This document shows positions 1 to 8,966 of a stretch of 64,000 nt of DNA, one piece after another. Location: the NCBI RefSeq assembly GCF_014639235.1, contig NZ_BMFU01000008.1, positions 124,001-188,000 on the forward strand. The letters are read 5' to 3'. Each line of letters opens with the position of its first letter. Position 1 is the stretch's first letter. A program made the position numbers and the translations under genes. Origin of the DNA: Paenibacillus silvae (GTDB lineage: Bacteria > Bacillota > Bacilli > Paenibacillales > Paenibacillaceae). The notes below the pieces were generated by a model. That model was not told the DNA's origin and made no database searches. It saw only the letters and a list, made by a program, of their open reading frames with translations.

Positions 1-1
1 A

Positions 2-1192
2 AAAGAGAACGGAAAAACGTTGCTTACTGTGAAGGTAGATACAAGTAAACTGACAACACAGCTTGCCAAGACTGAAGACAAGCCGGTTATTGTCATCCCG
101 GTAACATCAAAAGAAGATAACGTGTCCACCATGTTGACAGGAGATGCCATTAAACAGTTGGAGAACAAACAGGCTACTCTGGAAATTCGTACACCAGCAG
201 CCAATTATAATTTGCCAGCCGCCGAAGTGCTTATCGACCAATTGGCTAAACAGTTAGGACAACAAGTGAAGCTTGCAGATATTACTCTTCATGTGGACAT
301 TGTAGCCAATGACTCTGACAAGTCCGCACTGATAAATAATGAAGCAAGCAAAAAAGGTTTTACTGTCGTCGCGCCTCCTGTTGATTTCACGGTTACTGCC
401 TCGTACGATAACAAAACAATAGAGGTTAACAAGTTCGGCTCTTACGTTGTAAGGGAAATCGCTCTTCCAGACAGTGCCGATCTGAACAAAATCACGACTG
501 CCGTGGTGATGGACGATAATGGAGCAATTCGTCATGTGCCAACGTACGTGACGACTCATGGCGGTAAGCATTACGCTGTTGTGAATAGCTTGACCAATAG
601 CGCGTACTCACTCATCTGGCATCCAATAACCTTCTCTGATGTAGAGTCTCATTGGGCTAAAAATGCCGTGGACGATATGGCGTCCCGAATGATCGTTAAT
701 GGAGTGGATGCAGCCCATTTCAACCCGGACGCCGCCATTACACGCGCTGAGTTTGCTGCGATTATGGTACGTGCGCTAGGCTTGCCTGAACAGACAGGCA
801 GTGCTCCGTTTAACGATGTATCTTCGAGCGATTGGTATGTCGGTGCTGTAGCTCGGGCTCAGCAATATGGGATCATTCAAGGCTATGCGGATGATATGTT
901 CCACCCATCCCAGACGATCACCCGAGAAGAGGCTGTCGTTATTCTGGAGAGAGCAATGCGAATTACCGGCTTGGAGAACAAGGTTTCAGCGGCTGCGCCG
1001 GATAATGCGCCACCAGCATTTAAAGATGCTCAATACATTGCTTCATGGGCTAATAGCAGTATTGTTAAAGGTCTGCAAGCGGGTCTGATCACAGGTAGAG
1101 CAACTGGAGAATTCTCTCCAAAAGCTTCAATAACTAGAGCTGAGGTAGCTGTAATCATCCAGAGACTAATGACAAAGTCAGGACTGATCTAA
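2..1192 (+). CDS. S-layer homology (SLH) domain surface protein, 5'-truncated by window edge
   Basis: The reading frame is open from the first bases of the window, so this is the C-terminal part of a larger protein; the TTG at position 20 is not a likely start. The first 200 or so codons are a beta-rich region of unknown fold. They are followed by three SLH repeats, opening near FSDVESHWAKNAVDDM, FNDVSSSDWYVGAVARA and FKDAQYIASWANSS, each ending in an ITRAE or ITREE motif. SLH triplets bind pyruvylated secondary cell-wall polymer and hold exported proteins on the surface. A terminator follows directly. The surface anchoring is secure; the function of the missing N-terminal part cannot be judged here. 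Confidence 0.85.
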   Translation, partial: KENGKTLLTVKVDTSKLTTQLAKTEDKPVIVIPVTSKEDNVSTMLTGDAIKQLENKQATLEIRTPAANYNLPAAEVLIDQLAKQLGQQVKLADITLHVDIVANDSDKSALINNEASKKGFTVVAPPVDFTVTASYDNKTIEVNKFGSYVVREIALPDSADLNKITTAVVMDDNGAIRHVPTYVTTHGGKHYAVVNSLTNSAYSLIWHPITFSDVESHWAKNAVDDMASRMIVNGVDAAHFNPDAAITRAEFAAIMVRALGLPEQTGSAPFNDVSSSDWYVGAVARAQQYGIIQGYADDMFHPSQTITREEAVVILERAMRITGLENKVSAAAPDNAPPAFKDAQYIASWANSSIVKGLQAGLITGRATGEFSPKASITRAEVAVIIQRLMTKSGLI

Positions 1193-1215
1193 TCCCCTGT
1201 TCGATAGACTAACAA

Positions 1216-1260
1216 AAAACACATCCTAACCCGGCTGTTGCCGTTAAGGATGTGTTTTTA
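1216..1260. terminator. Bidirectional intrinsic terminator between convergent genes
   Basis: The arms AACACATCCT and AGGATGTGTT form a hairpin flanked by an A-run on the left and a T-run on the right. It can therefore stop transcription from the SLH gene and from the convergent nucleotidase gene. Confidence 0.85.
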
Positions 1261-1314
1261 ATTTTCCCTATAAGAATCCAGGTTTTTATAAGTGCAATCC
1301 GATCACATTTTAGT

Positions 1315-3453
1315 TTATGAAGCTTTCGCTGCAACTGCTTTTTCAATGAACGCTTTAGCATCATTCATCGAAAGACTTTGCTTAGGCTCCAGCATTTTTT
1401 TGTCTGTTGCCGTGAAGATGCCTTTATCAATCAGTTTAGCCATCGGTTTAACTGCATAAGAAGATACCTCTTTGTTATCTTCAAAAGCGGCCATAATCGT
1501 TGCCGCATTAGCCTCGGATGCCGGGCTGTTCACGAGTTTTGCCAAAATGGTTGCTGCCTCTTCCCGAGTAATATTACGCTCAGGATAGAAGTTGCCACCG
1601 TATCCTTGAATAAATCCGGCTTTGGAAGCTTCTGCAATGGCATCAGCATATGCAGCATTAGCAGCAACATCCTTGAATGCAGGTGCTGCAGATACGGCGT
1701 CAAGCTTCAACATATCCGCGAGTGCAGTGACAAATTCAGCACGAGAAATAGGTTCATTGTTTACTGGAGCCGGTGTTTCTGTTGGCTCTGTAGCTGCTGC
1801 CAGGTTTGTGATACGTCCTTCTTTTTTGGCTTGAATCTCGCCGCCTTTAAATGTATCTACGATGTACTTGTAGAACACATCCAGATCAATCGGGCCTGCC
1901 AGGGATGACTTCGCATCCAGCAGCACTTTGTAGTTATCTCCACCCGCAGCCATAAAGTTGTTGACTACAGCCGTGTATGATTTGTTTGGATCAACAGGGG
2001 TGCCGTCTTCCAAGCTCAAGCTTGTTACACGTTCAGCCACCGGTTTGCTGAAATCAGCAGTATATTTCAAACCGGCAATTTGCAATGTTTTGGTGTTCGG
2101 TGTGCCGTCTGCATTCGTGCCCCATTGCTGCTGCAGCAATGTTTTCACTTGTGCACCCGTCAGCTCCAGCTTCACCAGTGTGTTCCCGAAAGGCTGGATT
2201 TTAGCCAGGTCTGCAAAAGTCACATCCCCTTTTGGCAGGTCTGCACGGATACCGCCTGGATTCATAAACGCAAAGTCAGCCTTGCCTGCTTTATCTCCAA
2301 AGTCCGCTTGACGCATTGCATCTGCAATCAGATTGCCCAGTGGAGCTTCGTTATTGTAAGCATCTGTACGCAGTACAGATCCATCTGTTGTACCTACTGG
2401 CTTGGTCAGCTCCGGATGCTTGTCCAAAGATTTTTTAATAATAGCGAGTGTCTCAGGGTCTTGCTTCACACCTTCTTGGAACGTTGTTGTCACCGTAGCT
2501 GATTTCTCCGTTACATCCCCGGTAGCCGGGTCAATCATCAGCTTGATATCTTCAAATGCTGTACCATAGGAGTACGCTTGTACAATCAATTTTCCATTCA
2601 CTTCACCGTTCGCCAGAGCGTGGTTATCACCAGCAACGATGACATCAACAGGAGAATCTGCTGGCAAAGCTTTCGCCAGATCAGCCGCTTCCCCGGTCGT
2701 TACACCTTCTTTGGTGGAAGCTGGATCATGTGCCAGAACGATGATCGTTTCTACACCTTGATCCTGCAATTCTTTAGCATATTTATTAACGGCAGTAACC
2801 TCTTCTTCAGCACTCAGGAAACGCACGCCTGCAGTACCTGATGGAGACACTTTGTTTGGCGTGGACTTGGTTACAAGTCCGATGAATCCGATTTTAACAC
2901 CGCCGACTTCTTTAATGACATACGGTTTGATCAGGGGTTTGCCTGTGGACGTTTCAATTACGTTTGCATTCACATAATCGAATTTAGCCCCGGCATGGGT
3001 TACTTTGCCTTCTTTGGGATCAAGACCGCCGAAGATTTGTGCCTTCAATGCTGCAATCCCTTGGTCGAATTCGTGGTTACCCAGCGAGCCCACATCAAAG
3101 CCCATCATATTCATCCATTCCATTGTAGGCTCATCGCGGTCAAGGGATGAGACTGGAGCAGATGCGCCAACAGAGTCTCCGTTGTGGAACAGGATAGAGT
3201 GCTCATATTTCGCACGAGCTTCTTTGAGATAGGTTGCTAGAATTGGAGCCGATCCTGCCTTTTTGTCACCAACGATAGACGTTGTATCCAGCTGGCCGTG
3301 AAAGTCATTGATTCCAATCAAGTGTACCTCTACATCTTTGCCTGCGGCAGAAACCGAACCTGCTCCGCCAAATAATTGTGTGAGTAATAATGCAGTAGCA
3401 GCCACACGAATGGTGCTTTTCCCCAGAACTTTTTTCCAAGACATGAGTAACAT
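1315..3453 (-). CDS. SLH-anchored bifunctional metallophosphatase/5'-nucleotidase
   Basis: This is a secreted 5'-nucleotidase/2',3'-cyclic phosphodiesterase type enzyme of 712 residues. A signal peptide (hydrophobic stretch ending GAGSVSAAG) is followed by a calcineurin-like metallophosphatase domain with HLIGINDFHGQLD, LGNHEFD and the VLAHDP motif. A 5'-nucleotidase C-terminal domain lies at roughly 330-500, and three SLH-like repeats lie in the last 180 residues. The enzyme is expected to dephosphorylate extracellular nucleotides at the cell wall. The start is the ATG at 3453 (MLLMSWKK), because a GGAGAGGGG box lies five bases before it; a longer frame reading MVKYLRIR has no ribosome site. 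It sits near the nucleoside uptake operon, which could use its products. Confidence 0.9.
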   Translation of the reverse strand: MLLMSWKKVLGKSTIRVAATALLLTQLFGGAGSVSAAGKDVEVHLIGINDFHGQLDTTSIVGDKKAGSAPILATYLKEARAKYEHSILFHNGDSVGASAPVSSLDRDEPTMEWMNMMGFDVGSLGNHEFDQGIAALKAQIFGGLDPKEGKVTHAGAKFDYVNANVIETSTGKPLIKPYVIKEVGGVKIGFIGLVTKSTPNKVSPSGTAGVRFLSAEEEVTAVNKYAKELQDQGVETIIVLAHDPASTKEGVTTGEAADLAKALPADSPVDVIVAGDNHALANGEVNGKLIVQAYSYGTAFEDIKLMIDPATGDVTEKSATVTTTFQEGVKQDPETLAIIKKSLDKHPELTKPVGTTDGSVLRTDAYNNEAPLGNLIADAMRQADFGDKAGKADFAFMNPGGIRADLPKGDVTFADLAKIQPFGNTLVKLELTGAQVKTLLQQQWGTNADGTPNTKTLQIAGLKYTADFSKPVAERVTSLSLEDGTPVDPNKSYTAVVNNFMAAGGDNYKVLLDAKSSLAGPIDLDVFYKYIVDTFKGGEIQAKKEGRITNLAAATEPTETPAPVNNEPISRAEFVTALADMLKLDAVSAAPAFKDVAANAAYADAIAEASKAGFIQGYGGNFYPERNITREEAATILAKLVNSPASEANAATIMAAFEDNKEVSSYAVKPMAKLIDKGIFTATDKKMLEPKQSLSMNDAKAFIEKAVAAKAS

Positions 3454-3597
3454 AACCCCTCTCCAATTTCGAATCCTGAGATATTTTACCACAGTTCAAT
3501 TCCCAAAAGTCATAGATTCTATAAAATTGGTGTAAAAATTTTAAAAAAAATGATAGACCTCTTGATATTGATATATATGTATTTTATATTTTCAAGT

Positions 3598-3606
3598 TGA
3601 TATAAT
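3598..3606 (+). promoter_or_regulatory. Extended -10 promoter of the lectin gene
   Basis: The sequence TGATATAAT is a TGnTATAAT extended -10 element. The -35 region is weak. If used, transcription starts near 3613, which leaves a leader of about 215 nt before the lectin gene. Confidence 0.45.
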
Positions 3607-3612
3607 GGAATA

Positions 3613-3828
3613 AAATGTTATATATTCTAGCTTTTGATCTTCTATTAAAGGAGGTGACCCTAGAGCACTGTACATATGGTTTTCCCATTTGTGGCCCCTG
3701 GCGGATGTGTTGATTGCTCTTTCACCACTCCTAACCGAACGCTTTGCTGCATTACGCAATAGACCGTAAGCGTTTATTGTACTACGCATCTTGCTTCATT
3801 CATTCTAAGGAATATAGGAGTGTGTCCG
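3613..3828 (+). other. Long untranslated leader of the lectin gene with inverted repeats
   Basis: The region contains a perfect Shine-Dalgarno-like AAAGGAGGTGA at about 3648 with no usable start codon at the right distance. It also has an inverted repeat, AACGCTT (3738-3744) pairing with AAGCGTT (3768-3774). No known riboswitch class was recognised. Confidence 0.3.
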
Positions 3829-4455
3829 ATGAAAAAGTTGATTTTCTCCAAATCGTTTCGTGTTTTTATCGCCTGCTTGCTGATTCTTGCCTTTGCCGTA
3901 CCTGCAACAGCTTCCGCAGGTTATCTTGGTGATAAACTCCTGATCGGCCAGAGTATGCAAAGAGGAGACTATCTGCTGTCCCAGGATGGTCGATTTAAAG
4001 CCATTTTTCAGGATGACGGAAATTTTGTAATCTATAAGAACGGTTCTGCGATCTGGAGCAGTAATACCAATAAGAACGGAATCACCACATTCACCTTTGA
4101 ACAAGAGCGCGGGAAACCTGTTATCCATGGATATGGGTCAAAATGGCAGACGGTATATCAGTACGGCTATCGCTGGGGGCTCAATCCAGCCAACGGTAAA
4201 TACGAATACTATTGGGGATACGGTTTTGATAACGTTCTCGTATTTGACGTCACTAAACAGGTAGATGCCTGGATTGCCAATACAGAAGCATGGATTCCAG
4301 GCCATCACGGAAGCACGCTGCCAGTAAATACACCAGGTGATACTCTCGTCATGCAAAGTGATGGTAACCTGGTGCTTTACAACAACACCCTCACCAACGA
4401 ATATTATCCGAATAGCGGAATTCCTGTCTGGGCTTCTAATACGAACGGACGCTAA
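3829..4455 (+). CDS. Secreted bulb-type (mannose-binding) lectin domain protein
   Basis: This 208-residue protein has an N-terminal signal peptide (LLILAFAVPATASA) and two copies of the monocot mannose-binding-lectin signature QxDxNxVxY: FQDDGNFVIY near residue 64 and MQSDGNLVLY near 174. Each is followed by a VW or IW plus SNT turn. Proteins of this type bind mannose-like glycans; in other bacteria small two-domain versions act as lectin-like bacteriocins or adhesins. The ATG at 3829 was chosen because AGGAG lies nine bases upstream, whereas the GTG at 3820 overlaps that box. It stands alone, with its own promoter and leader. Lectin fold is well supported; bacteriocin activity is only a possibility. 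Confidence 0.85.
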   Translation: MKKLIFSKSFRVFIACLLILAFAVPATASAGYLGDKLLIGQSMQRGDYLLSQDGRFKAIFQDDGNFVIYKNGSAIWSSNTNKNGITTFTFEQERGKPVIHGYGSKWQTVYQYGYRWGLNPANGKYEYYWGYGFDNVLVFDVTKQVDAWIANTEAWIPGHHGSTLPVNTPGDTLVMQSDGNLVLYNNTLTNEYYPNSGIPVWASNTNGR

Positions 4456-4512
4456 TTTAAGCGACATAGTTATACCAGACAACTCCAATTCAAGCGGTAA
4501 TGAACAACACAA

Positions 4513-4552
4513 AATGAGCCTTGGAATAAGCTGATAGCTTCCAAGGCTCATT
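4513..4552 (-). terminator. Intrinsic terminator of the nucleoside operon
   Basis: A 13-bp stem (AATGAGCCTTGGA with TCCAAGGCTCATT) is followed by TTTT when read on the minus strand. It lies about 70 bases after the last gene of the leftward operon. Confidence 0.75.
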
Positions 4553-4619
4553 ACATACATCACACAGATCAGACCTGTCCCTATATTCCTGTTTTCCGTG
4601 CATCAGTGCAAGTGTGTTT

Positions 4620-6014
4620 CTATTGGTTACCTGCTTGCCCGCGAAGCTTCAGGAACACCTGATAGCTGCGCTCGGCACAGGACGATATAGACACGGGGTC
4701 GAACCCGACCAGATCGGCATAGAGCGTATCATGCAGCGGAGCAGTCCAAGACTCTGGCAGCTGTGCTGCACCGAGACGTGCACCCATGATTGAACCAACC
4801 GTGGCTCCATTACAATCTGTATCCATCCCGCCATAGACAGAGGTCACGACCGCTTTCTCAAAATCATTGCCTGCATACACCAGCGATGCTGCAACCAGCG
4901 CCGCATTGTTGTTCGTGTGCACGGCATCATAATGGCTGAACGTATCCCAGATTCGGCTAACCAGTTCCCGTTCACTGCGGGCCTGGAGGCCAATCTCCAC
5001 ACCTTGCAGCACATCTGCTGCCAGTCGGCTTGTTTGTGGAATTTCGCTCAGTCCAATTTCCACAATACGCTCACTGCTATTTTCAACAAACGCCGCTGCG
5101 ATCATCGCAGCATTCAGCATCTCGCCATAAATGCCGTTCTTCACATGAGAGAAGGAAGCATCCCGCCACCCGAGTTCAGCAGCCAGCTCTGGCCGCCCGG
5201 CTACACCGTAGGCCAAGCCGTCAGCGCGAATGGCAGCGCCAATCCACTCACGGTATGGATTAAGGTGCATGCGTACACGCTCCTGACGCTGTGCCCAATC
5301 GGCAGGTTTATCCGATTTCAGATGCGAGGTCTCCTGGGCAAAATTCATATAGCTCTGTGTCTCAGCCGTACACACCTGACTGTATGTCAGGCGGCGATGC
5401 CACAGCTTGCCAATATCCCACGAATCCCAGTCCAGCCCCTTTTCCTCCAGCAGAAGAAGGCCCAGAAGGGTATAGCGGATATCATCGTCACTCTCCATAA
5501 AACGGATTTTCTCTCTTACACTCAAGGGACCCAGCTCCGTCAAGCTCAAGCCATATTCCTGCTCTGCGCTCGAATGCTCAGGGGTATAACCTTGAATCGG
5601 CCAAGCACCCGCTCCCTTGAACCACAGCTCAATATTCTCCCAACCCGGACGCCCGTCCTTGCCATATAGATAATCCGGGTGCTCCAGCGGCTTGCCGAGT
5701 GCACAACCGACACTTCGTCCGAGCCATGCTCCGTAGAACTTGTCCCGCCATACCTGCTCGCTCCAGTTCGCCTCAAGCACACGTGGTCCATCCGGGCGTA
5801 AACGGCGAATATCCTCAAGACTTGAAGGCTCTACATAAGGAAAATCAGCTGACACCTGAAGCTCCATGAGTTCCTGGTACAATAACATCAGCTTGCTCTC
5901 GTCATGCGCGGCTGCTTCCCACTTTTGCATAAAACCCTGTGTATCACAGCCCTCTTCGCCACGTTGAATGACCTCCAGGCGCACCGTCTCACGCAGGTCT
6001 GTCCAGCCAGCCAT
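4620..6014 (-). CDS. ADP-ribosylglycohydrolase family protein
   Basis: This is a 464-residue DraG-type protein. The C-terminal half carries the family's metal-binding signature GGMDTDCNGATVGSIMG (a GxDTDxxGA pattern), and an earlier FMESDDDIRYTLLGL segment supplies the first acidic cluster. Classical members remove ADP-ribose from proteins; others hydrolyse N-ribosyl bonds in small molecules. It is the last gene of a nucleoside import operon and lies directly after a nucleoside hydrolase (stop TAG and start ATG are one base apart), so a role in cleaving an imported ribosylated compound is a reasonable inference. The start at 6014 follows AAGGAG; an upstream ATG would overlap the hydrolase by 32 bases without a ribosome site. 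Confidence 0.85.
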   Translation of the reverse strand: MAGWTDLRETVRLEVIQRGEEGCDTQGFMQKWEAAAHDESKLMLLYQELMELQVSADFPYVEPSSLEDIRRLRPDGPRVLEANWSEQVWRDKFYGAWLGRSVGCALGKPLEHPDYLYGKDGRPGWENIELWFKGAGAWPIQGYTPEHSSAEQEYGLSLTELGPLSVREKIRFMESDDDIRYTLLGLLLLEEKGLDWDSWDIGKLWHRRLTYSQVCTAETQSYMNFAQETSHLKSDKPADWAQRQERVRMHLNPYREWIGAAIRADGLAYGVAGRPELAAELGWRDASFSHVKNGIYGEMLNAAMIAAAFVENSSERIVEIGLSEIPQTSRLAADVLQGVEIGLQARSERELVSRIWDTFSHYDAVHTNNNAALVAASLVYAGNDFEKAVVTSVYGGMDTDCNGATVGSIMGARLGAAQLPESWTAPLHDTLYADLVGFDPVSISSCAERSYQVFLKLRGQAGNQ

Positions 6015-6015
6015 C

Positions 6016-6978
6016 CTAAGATTCTCCTTGAGACGCTTGTTGTACATATCGGGCGTCTAGAATCGCGAGTGCATCAAAGAGAAGACGAATAAAGGCATCA
6101 CGGTCGACATCCATAAGCACGTTCACGTTGGGCTGCCGATCGGTCTTCGTCCGCAAGTCGCCCACCGTCATACCGCGTGTATATATTCCCTGCGTCTCAA
6201 CCGTGACATCCAGCATTTTGCTCTGGAACAGCTGCGGCTGCAGCAGCCAGGCAATTGCGCACGGATCGTGCAGTGCATTGCCGTGATATCCCATCTTTTT
6301 GCCGAAAATAGAATAGAAGTCCAGCAGCTCTCCCACCAGAACAGAGACCGGTCCGCGTGTTTTCAAAGCCTCAATCTCATCATCGAAAATAGCCGCTTTA
6401 TCCGTCACATCAAGCCCGCTCATTGTGATCGGAATACCCGATTCAAACACGATCTGAGCCGCTTCCGGGTCCACATAGATGTTAAACTCCGCAGTACGGG
6501 TCACATTCCCATAGGCAATGCCTCCACCCATCAATGAAATGCCGGCAATACGGGATTTCAGCTCAGGATAGGCACGAATCAATGTGGCAATATTGGTCAG
6601 CGGGCCAATCGGCACAAGGGTAACGGGCTCATCCGAAGCGAGCAGAATCTCGCGAATAAACTCAACCGCGCCCGTCTCTATGGGACGAAAACGGCTTGGC
6701 GGCAGCACAGGGCCATCCATTCCCGATTCCCCATGAGCCTCCTCACCCGTCACCAACGTGCCAAGCAGCGGCCCCTTTGCTCCCTTCGCTACCGGGATAT
6801 CCGTGTCTACAAAGCTGAGTATTTTGAGCGCATTATTCGTAATTTTCTCTAATGTCTGATTCCCGCCTACGGTAGTAATGCCTTTGATCTGCAGCTGCTC
6901 CGGGTGGGCGAGCGCCAGCAGTATAGCGATAGCGTCGTCATGACCCGGATCACAGTCAATAATAATAGGTATCGTCAT
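6016..6978 (-). CDS. Inosine/uridine-preferring nucleoside hydrolase
   Basis: The 320-residue protein begins MTIPIIIDCDPGHDDAIA, which contains the DxDPGxDD calcium-binding signature of nucleoside N-ribohydrolases. A later HDPCAIAWLL segment supplies the other family metal/ribose ligands. The enzyme cleaves ribonucleosides to base plus ribose in the cytoplasm. The ATG at 6978 is preceded by GAGGAGA. It is cotranscribed with the nucleoside ABC importer directly upstream and the ADP-ribosylglycohydrolase downstream, so it most likely acts on imported nucleosides. Exact base preference cannot be told from sequence. Confidence 0.92.
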   Translation of the reverse strand: MTIPIIIDCDPGHDDAIAILLALAHPEQLQIKGITTVGGNQTLEKITNNALKILSFVDTDIPVAKGAKGPLLGTLVTGEEAHGESGMDGPVLPPSRFRPIETGAVEFIREILLASDEPVTLVPIGPLTNIATLIRAYPELKSRIAGISLMGGGIAYGNVTRTAEFNIYVDPEAAQIVFESGIPITMSGLDVTDKAAIFDDEIEALKTRGPVSVLVGELLDFYSIFGKKMGYHGNALHDPCAIAWLLQPQLFQSKMLDVTVETQGIYTRGMTVGDLRTKTDRQPNVNVLMDVDRDAFIRLLFDALAILDARYVQQASQGES

Positions 6979-6988
6979 AAGTCTCTCC

Positions 6989-7924
6989 TCAGTTCGTTTT
7001 TTGGGCCAGCTTGCGCCGTTTTTTGCGTGTCTCGGCAATCGCATATACGATCAGGCCGACAACCGTAGCTACATATGGCAGTGTACCGATAAGCTCCGCG
7101 GGAATTTTAAGCACCTGCAGTGCATTGGCCAGTGCCTCCGCTCCCCCGAAGAGCAGTGAGGTCAAGGCTGTGCCTACCGTTGTACTGCGTCCCATAGACT
7201 CCGCTGCGATTGCAATCCAGCCACGTCCCGCAATCATATCTCTGGTGAATAGAGACAGATATCCCATCGACATATATGCCCCGCCCAGGCTGGCGAAGAA
7301 TCCACTCAGCAGCAGCGCGGAGTACTGGATTTTCACAACACTGACACCAACGGATTGCGCTGCGTGCGGATTCTCACCGACTGAGCGAATCTGCAATCCG
7401 AGCGGAGTACGTTTTAACAGGTAATACACAGCAATGACAGCCAGTATGGATACATAGGTCAAAATATGATGTCCCGACAGGATCGGACCGAGCACCGGAA
7501 TGTCCTGCAGCAGCGGAATATCTATGCTTGGCAGCACCTTGCTCGGCAATGACGTCGATGATCCTTTGTCACCACTCAGCAGGTAAAGCAGAAATACCGT
7601 TCCGCCTGATGCAAACATATTGATCGCCACACCGCCGAGAATAATATGGGTTTTGAATTTTAATGTGAAAAAAGCAAGCATCCCGGCAATCGCCGTACCC
7701 GATAACACTGCACCTAGCAATCCGATCCAGGCATTAGCCGTGTATGAGCTGACAACAACCCCCGCCAGTGCGGATACCAGCATAATACCCTCCATTCCGA
7801 TGTTGATGATCCCTGCCCGATTGGAGATCAAGGCACCTAATGCCGCAAACAGGATTGGTGTCGTTACCCGCAGTACGGAGAATGCAAAGTCAGTCGTTAA
7901 AATAACGTTCAGCAGGCTATTCAT
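6989..7924 (-). CDS. nupQ: Nucleoside ABC transporter permease (NupQ-like)
   Basis: This is a 311-residue integral membrane protein of the BPD_transp_2 family. It shows multiple hydrophobic helices and the family motif LISNRAGIINIGMEGIMLV near the N-terminus (the RxGxxNxGxEG pattern of nucleoside and sugar permeases). It overlaps the preceding permease by eight bases (ATGAATAG), which points to translational coupling. Together with the preceding permease it should form the heterodimeric channel of an importer similar to B. subtilis NupNOPQ. The assignment to nucleosides rests on family resemblance plus the adjacent nucleoside hydrolase. Confidence 0.9.
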   Translation of the reverse strand: MNSLLNVILTTDFAFSVLRVTTPILFAALGALISNRAGIINIGMEGIMLVSALAGVVVSSYTANAWIGLLGAVLSGTAIAGMLAFFTLKFKTHIILGGVAINMFASGGTVFLLYLLSGDKGSSTSLPSKVLPSIDIPLLQDIPVLGPILSGHHILTYVSILAVIAVYYLLKRTPLGLQIRSVGENPHAAQSVGVSVVKIQYSALLLSGFFASLGGAYMSMGYLSLFTRDMIAGRGWIAIAAESMGRSTTVGTALTSLLFGGAEALANALQVLKIPAELIGTLPYVATVVGLIVYAIAETRKKRRKLAQKTN

Positions 7925-8966
7925 GGAGCTTGGCCTCCTTCAGCAGCATGCGATTCTTCCAGAATTTCAGGAATTGCTCCGCAGAGATCAGCAAAATGAT
8001 GACCGCTTGAATGATCGATATCATCTCGGACGGCACATCGGACAGACGTGCCATCAGATCGGCCCCGATTCGGATGTAGGCCAGGAAGAGCGCTGCTCCG
8101 ATCACGGATAACGGATTATTCTTCGCCAGCATGGCAACCAGAGCGCCGTCCAGTCCATAGCCCGGCAGTGCGGTCCATTGGAAGCGATTATACATGCCCA
8201 GCACCTCGACCGAGCCACCCATACCCGCGATAAATCCTGCGATCAGATGCACCAGAATGATAACCTTCGCTGTCTTCATGCCGGAGTAACCTGCAAAATC
8301 ACGGTTGGCTCCTGTCATTCGCAGCTCATATCCCCATTTGGTGTGATACATAAAATAATGAGCAGCAACAATCAATACCAGTACAATAATGAGTCCAGTA
8401 TGCAGACGTGTTCCCGGCAGTATTTTCGCAAGCTGTGCAGTCTCGGCAAATTTATAGGATACATTGGAGAACGCCTTGGCATCTCTCAGATGATAATTGA
8501 GCAGGTACAAACCGATACCAAAAAAGATGCTGTTAAACATCAATGAGGTAACGAGCTCATTGGCATTCCACTTGGCTTTCAAATAACCCGGGATCGCGGA
8601 GAGAAGTGCACCGACAATAGACCCCGCCCCGATGGCCACGATCGGATGTATGATTCCATTCATGCTTAGATGAATCGCCAGCACTGCCGCCACGATCCCT
8701 GAAATGTAGAAGATCCCCTCTGCGCCCAGGTTAAACATGTTGGTTTTAAACAGAAGGGACACCGATAACCCTGTAAACATAAGAGGTATCGCCATTTCCA
8801 CCACGTTGCCCATACGGCTTAACGTCGACAGCGGCTCAAACAGGAAGATACGAATCGTCTCCACAGGCTGGCTGCTGACGAGCGAAATAATAATAAATGC
8901 AATGGCGAGCGATATAAGAATAACGGCTGCTGTACGGTATACTTCAAAATACTTTAATCGCATCAT
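7917..8966 (-). CDS. nupP: Nucleoside ABC transporter permease (NupP-like)
   Basis: This is a 349-residue membrane protein, larger than its partner and with an additional N-terminal helix. It carries LFKTNMFNLGAEGIFYISG, the permease signature of the nucleoside/BMP-type importers. Its start codon overlaps the stop of the ATPase gene (ATGA), so the ATPase and both permeases form a coupled block. ATG codons at 8966 and 8963 are both possible starts. It is expected to sit in the cytoplasmic membrane and pair with the NupQ-like subunit. Confidence 0.9.
   Translation of the reverse strand: MMRLKYFEVYRTAAVILISLAIAFIIISLVSSQPVETIRIFLFEPLSTLSRMGNVVEMAIPLMFTGLSVSLLFKTNMFNLGAEGIFYISGIVAAVLAIHLSMNGIIHPIVAIGAGSIVGALLSAIPGYLKAKWNANELVTSLMFNSIFFGIGLYLLNYHLRDAKAFSNVSYKFAETAQLAKILPGTRLHTGLIIVLVLIVAAHYFMYHTKWGYELRMTGANRDFAGYSGMKTAKVIILVHLIAGFIAGMGGSVEVLGMYNRFQWTALPGYGLDGALVAMLAKNNPLSVIGAALFLAYIRIGADLMARLSDVPSEMISIIQAVIILLISAEQFLKFWKNRMLLKEAKLHE

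Noticed and set aside
1378..2502. Long open frames opposite the 5'-nucleotidase gene
   Set aside because: They have no ribosome sites or recognisable domains and are the antisense shadow of a well-supported gene.
3640..3665. AAAGGAGGTGACCC resembling the complement of the 16S rRNA 3' end
   Set aside because: The similarity ends after about 14 bases and no rRNA sequence flanks it; it is more simply a strong SD-like sequence inside a leader.
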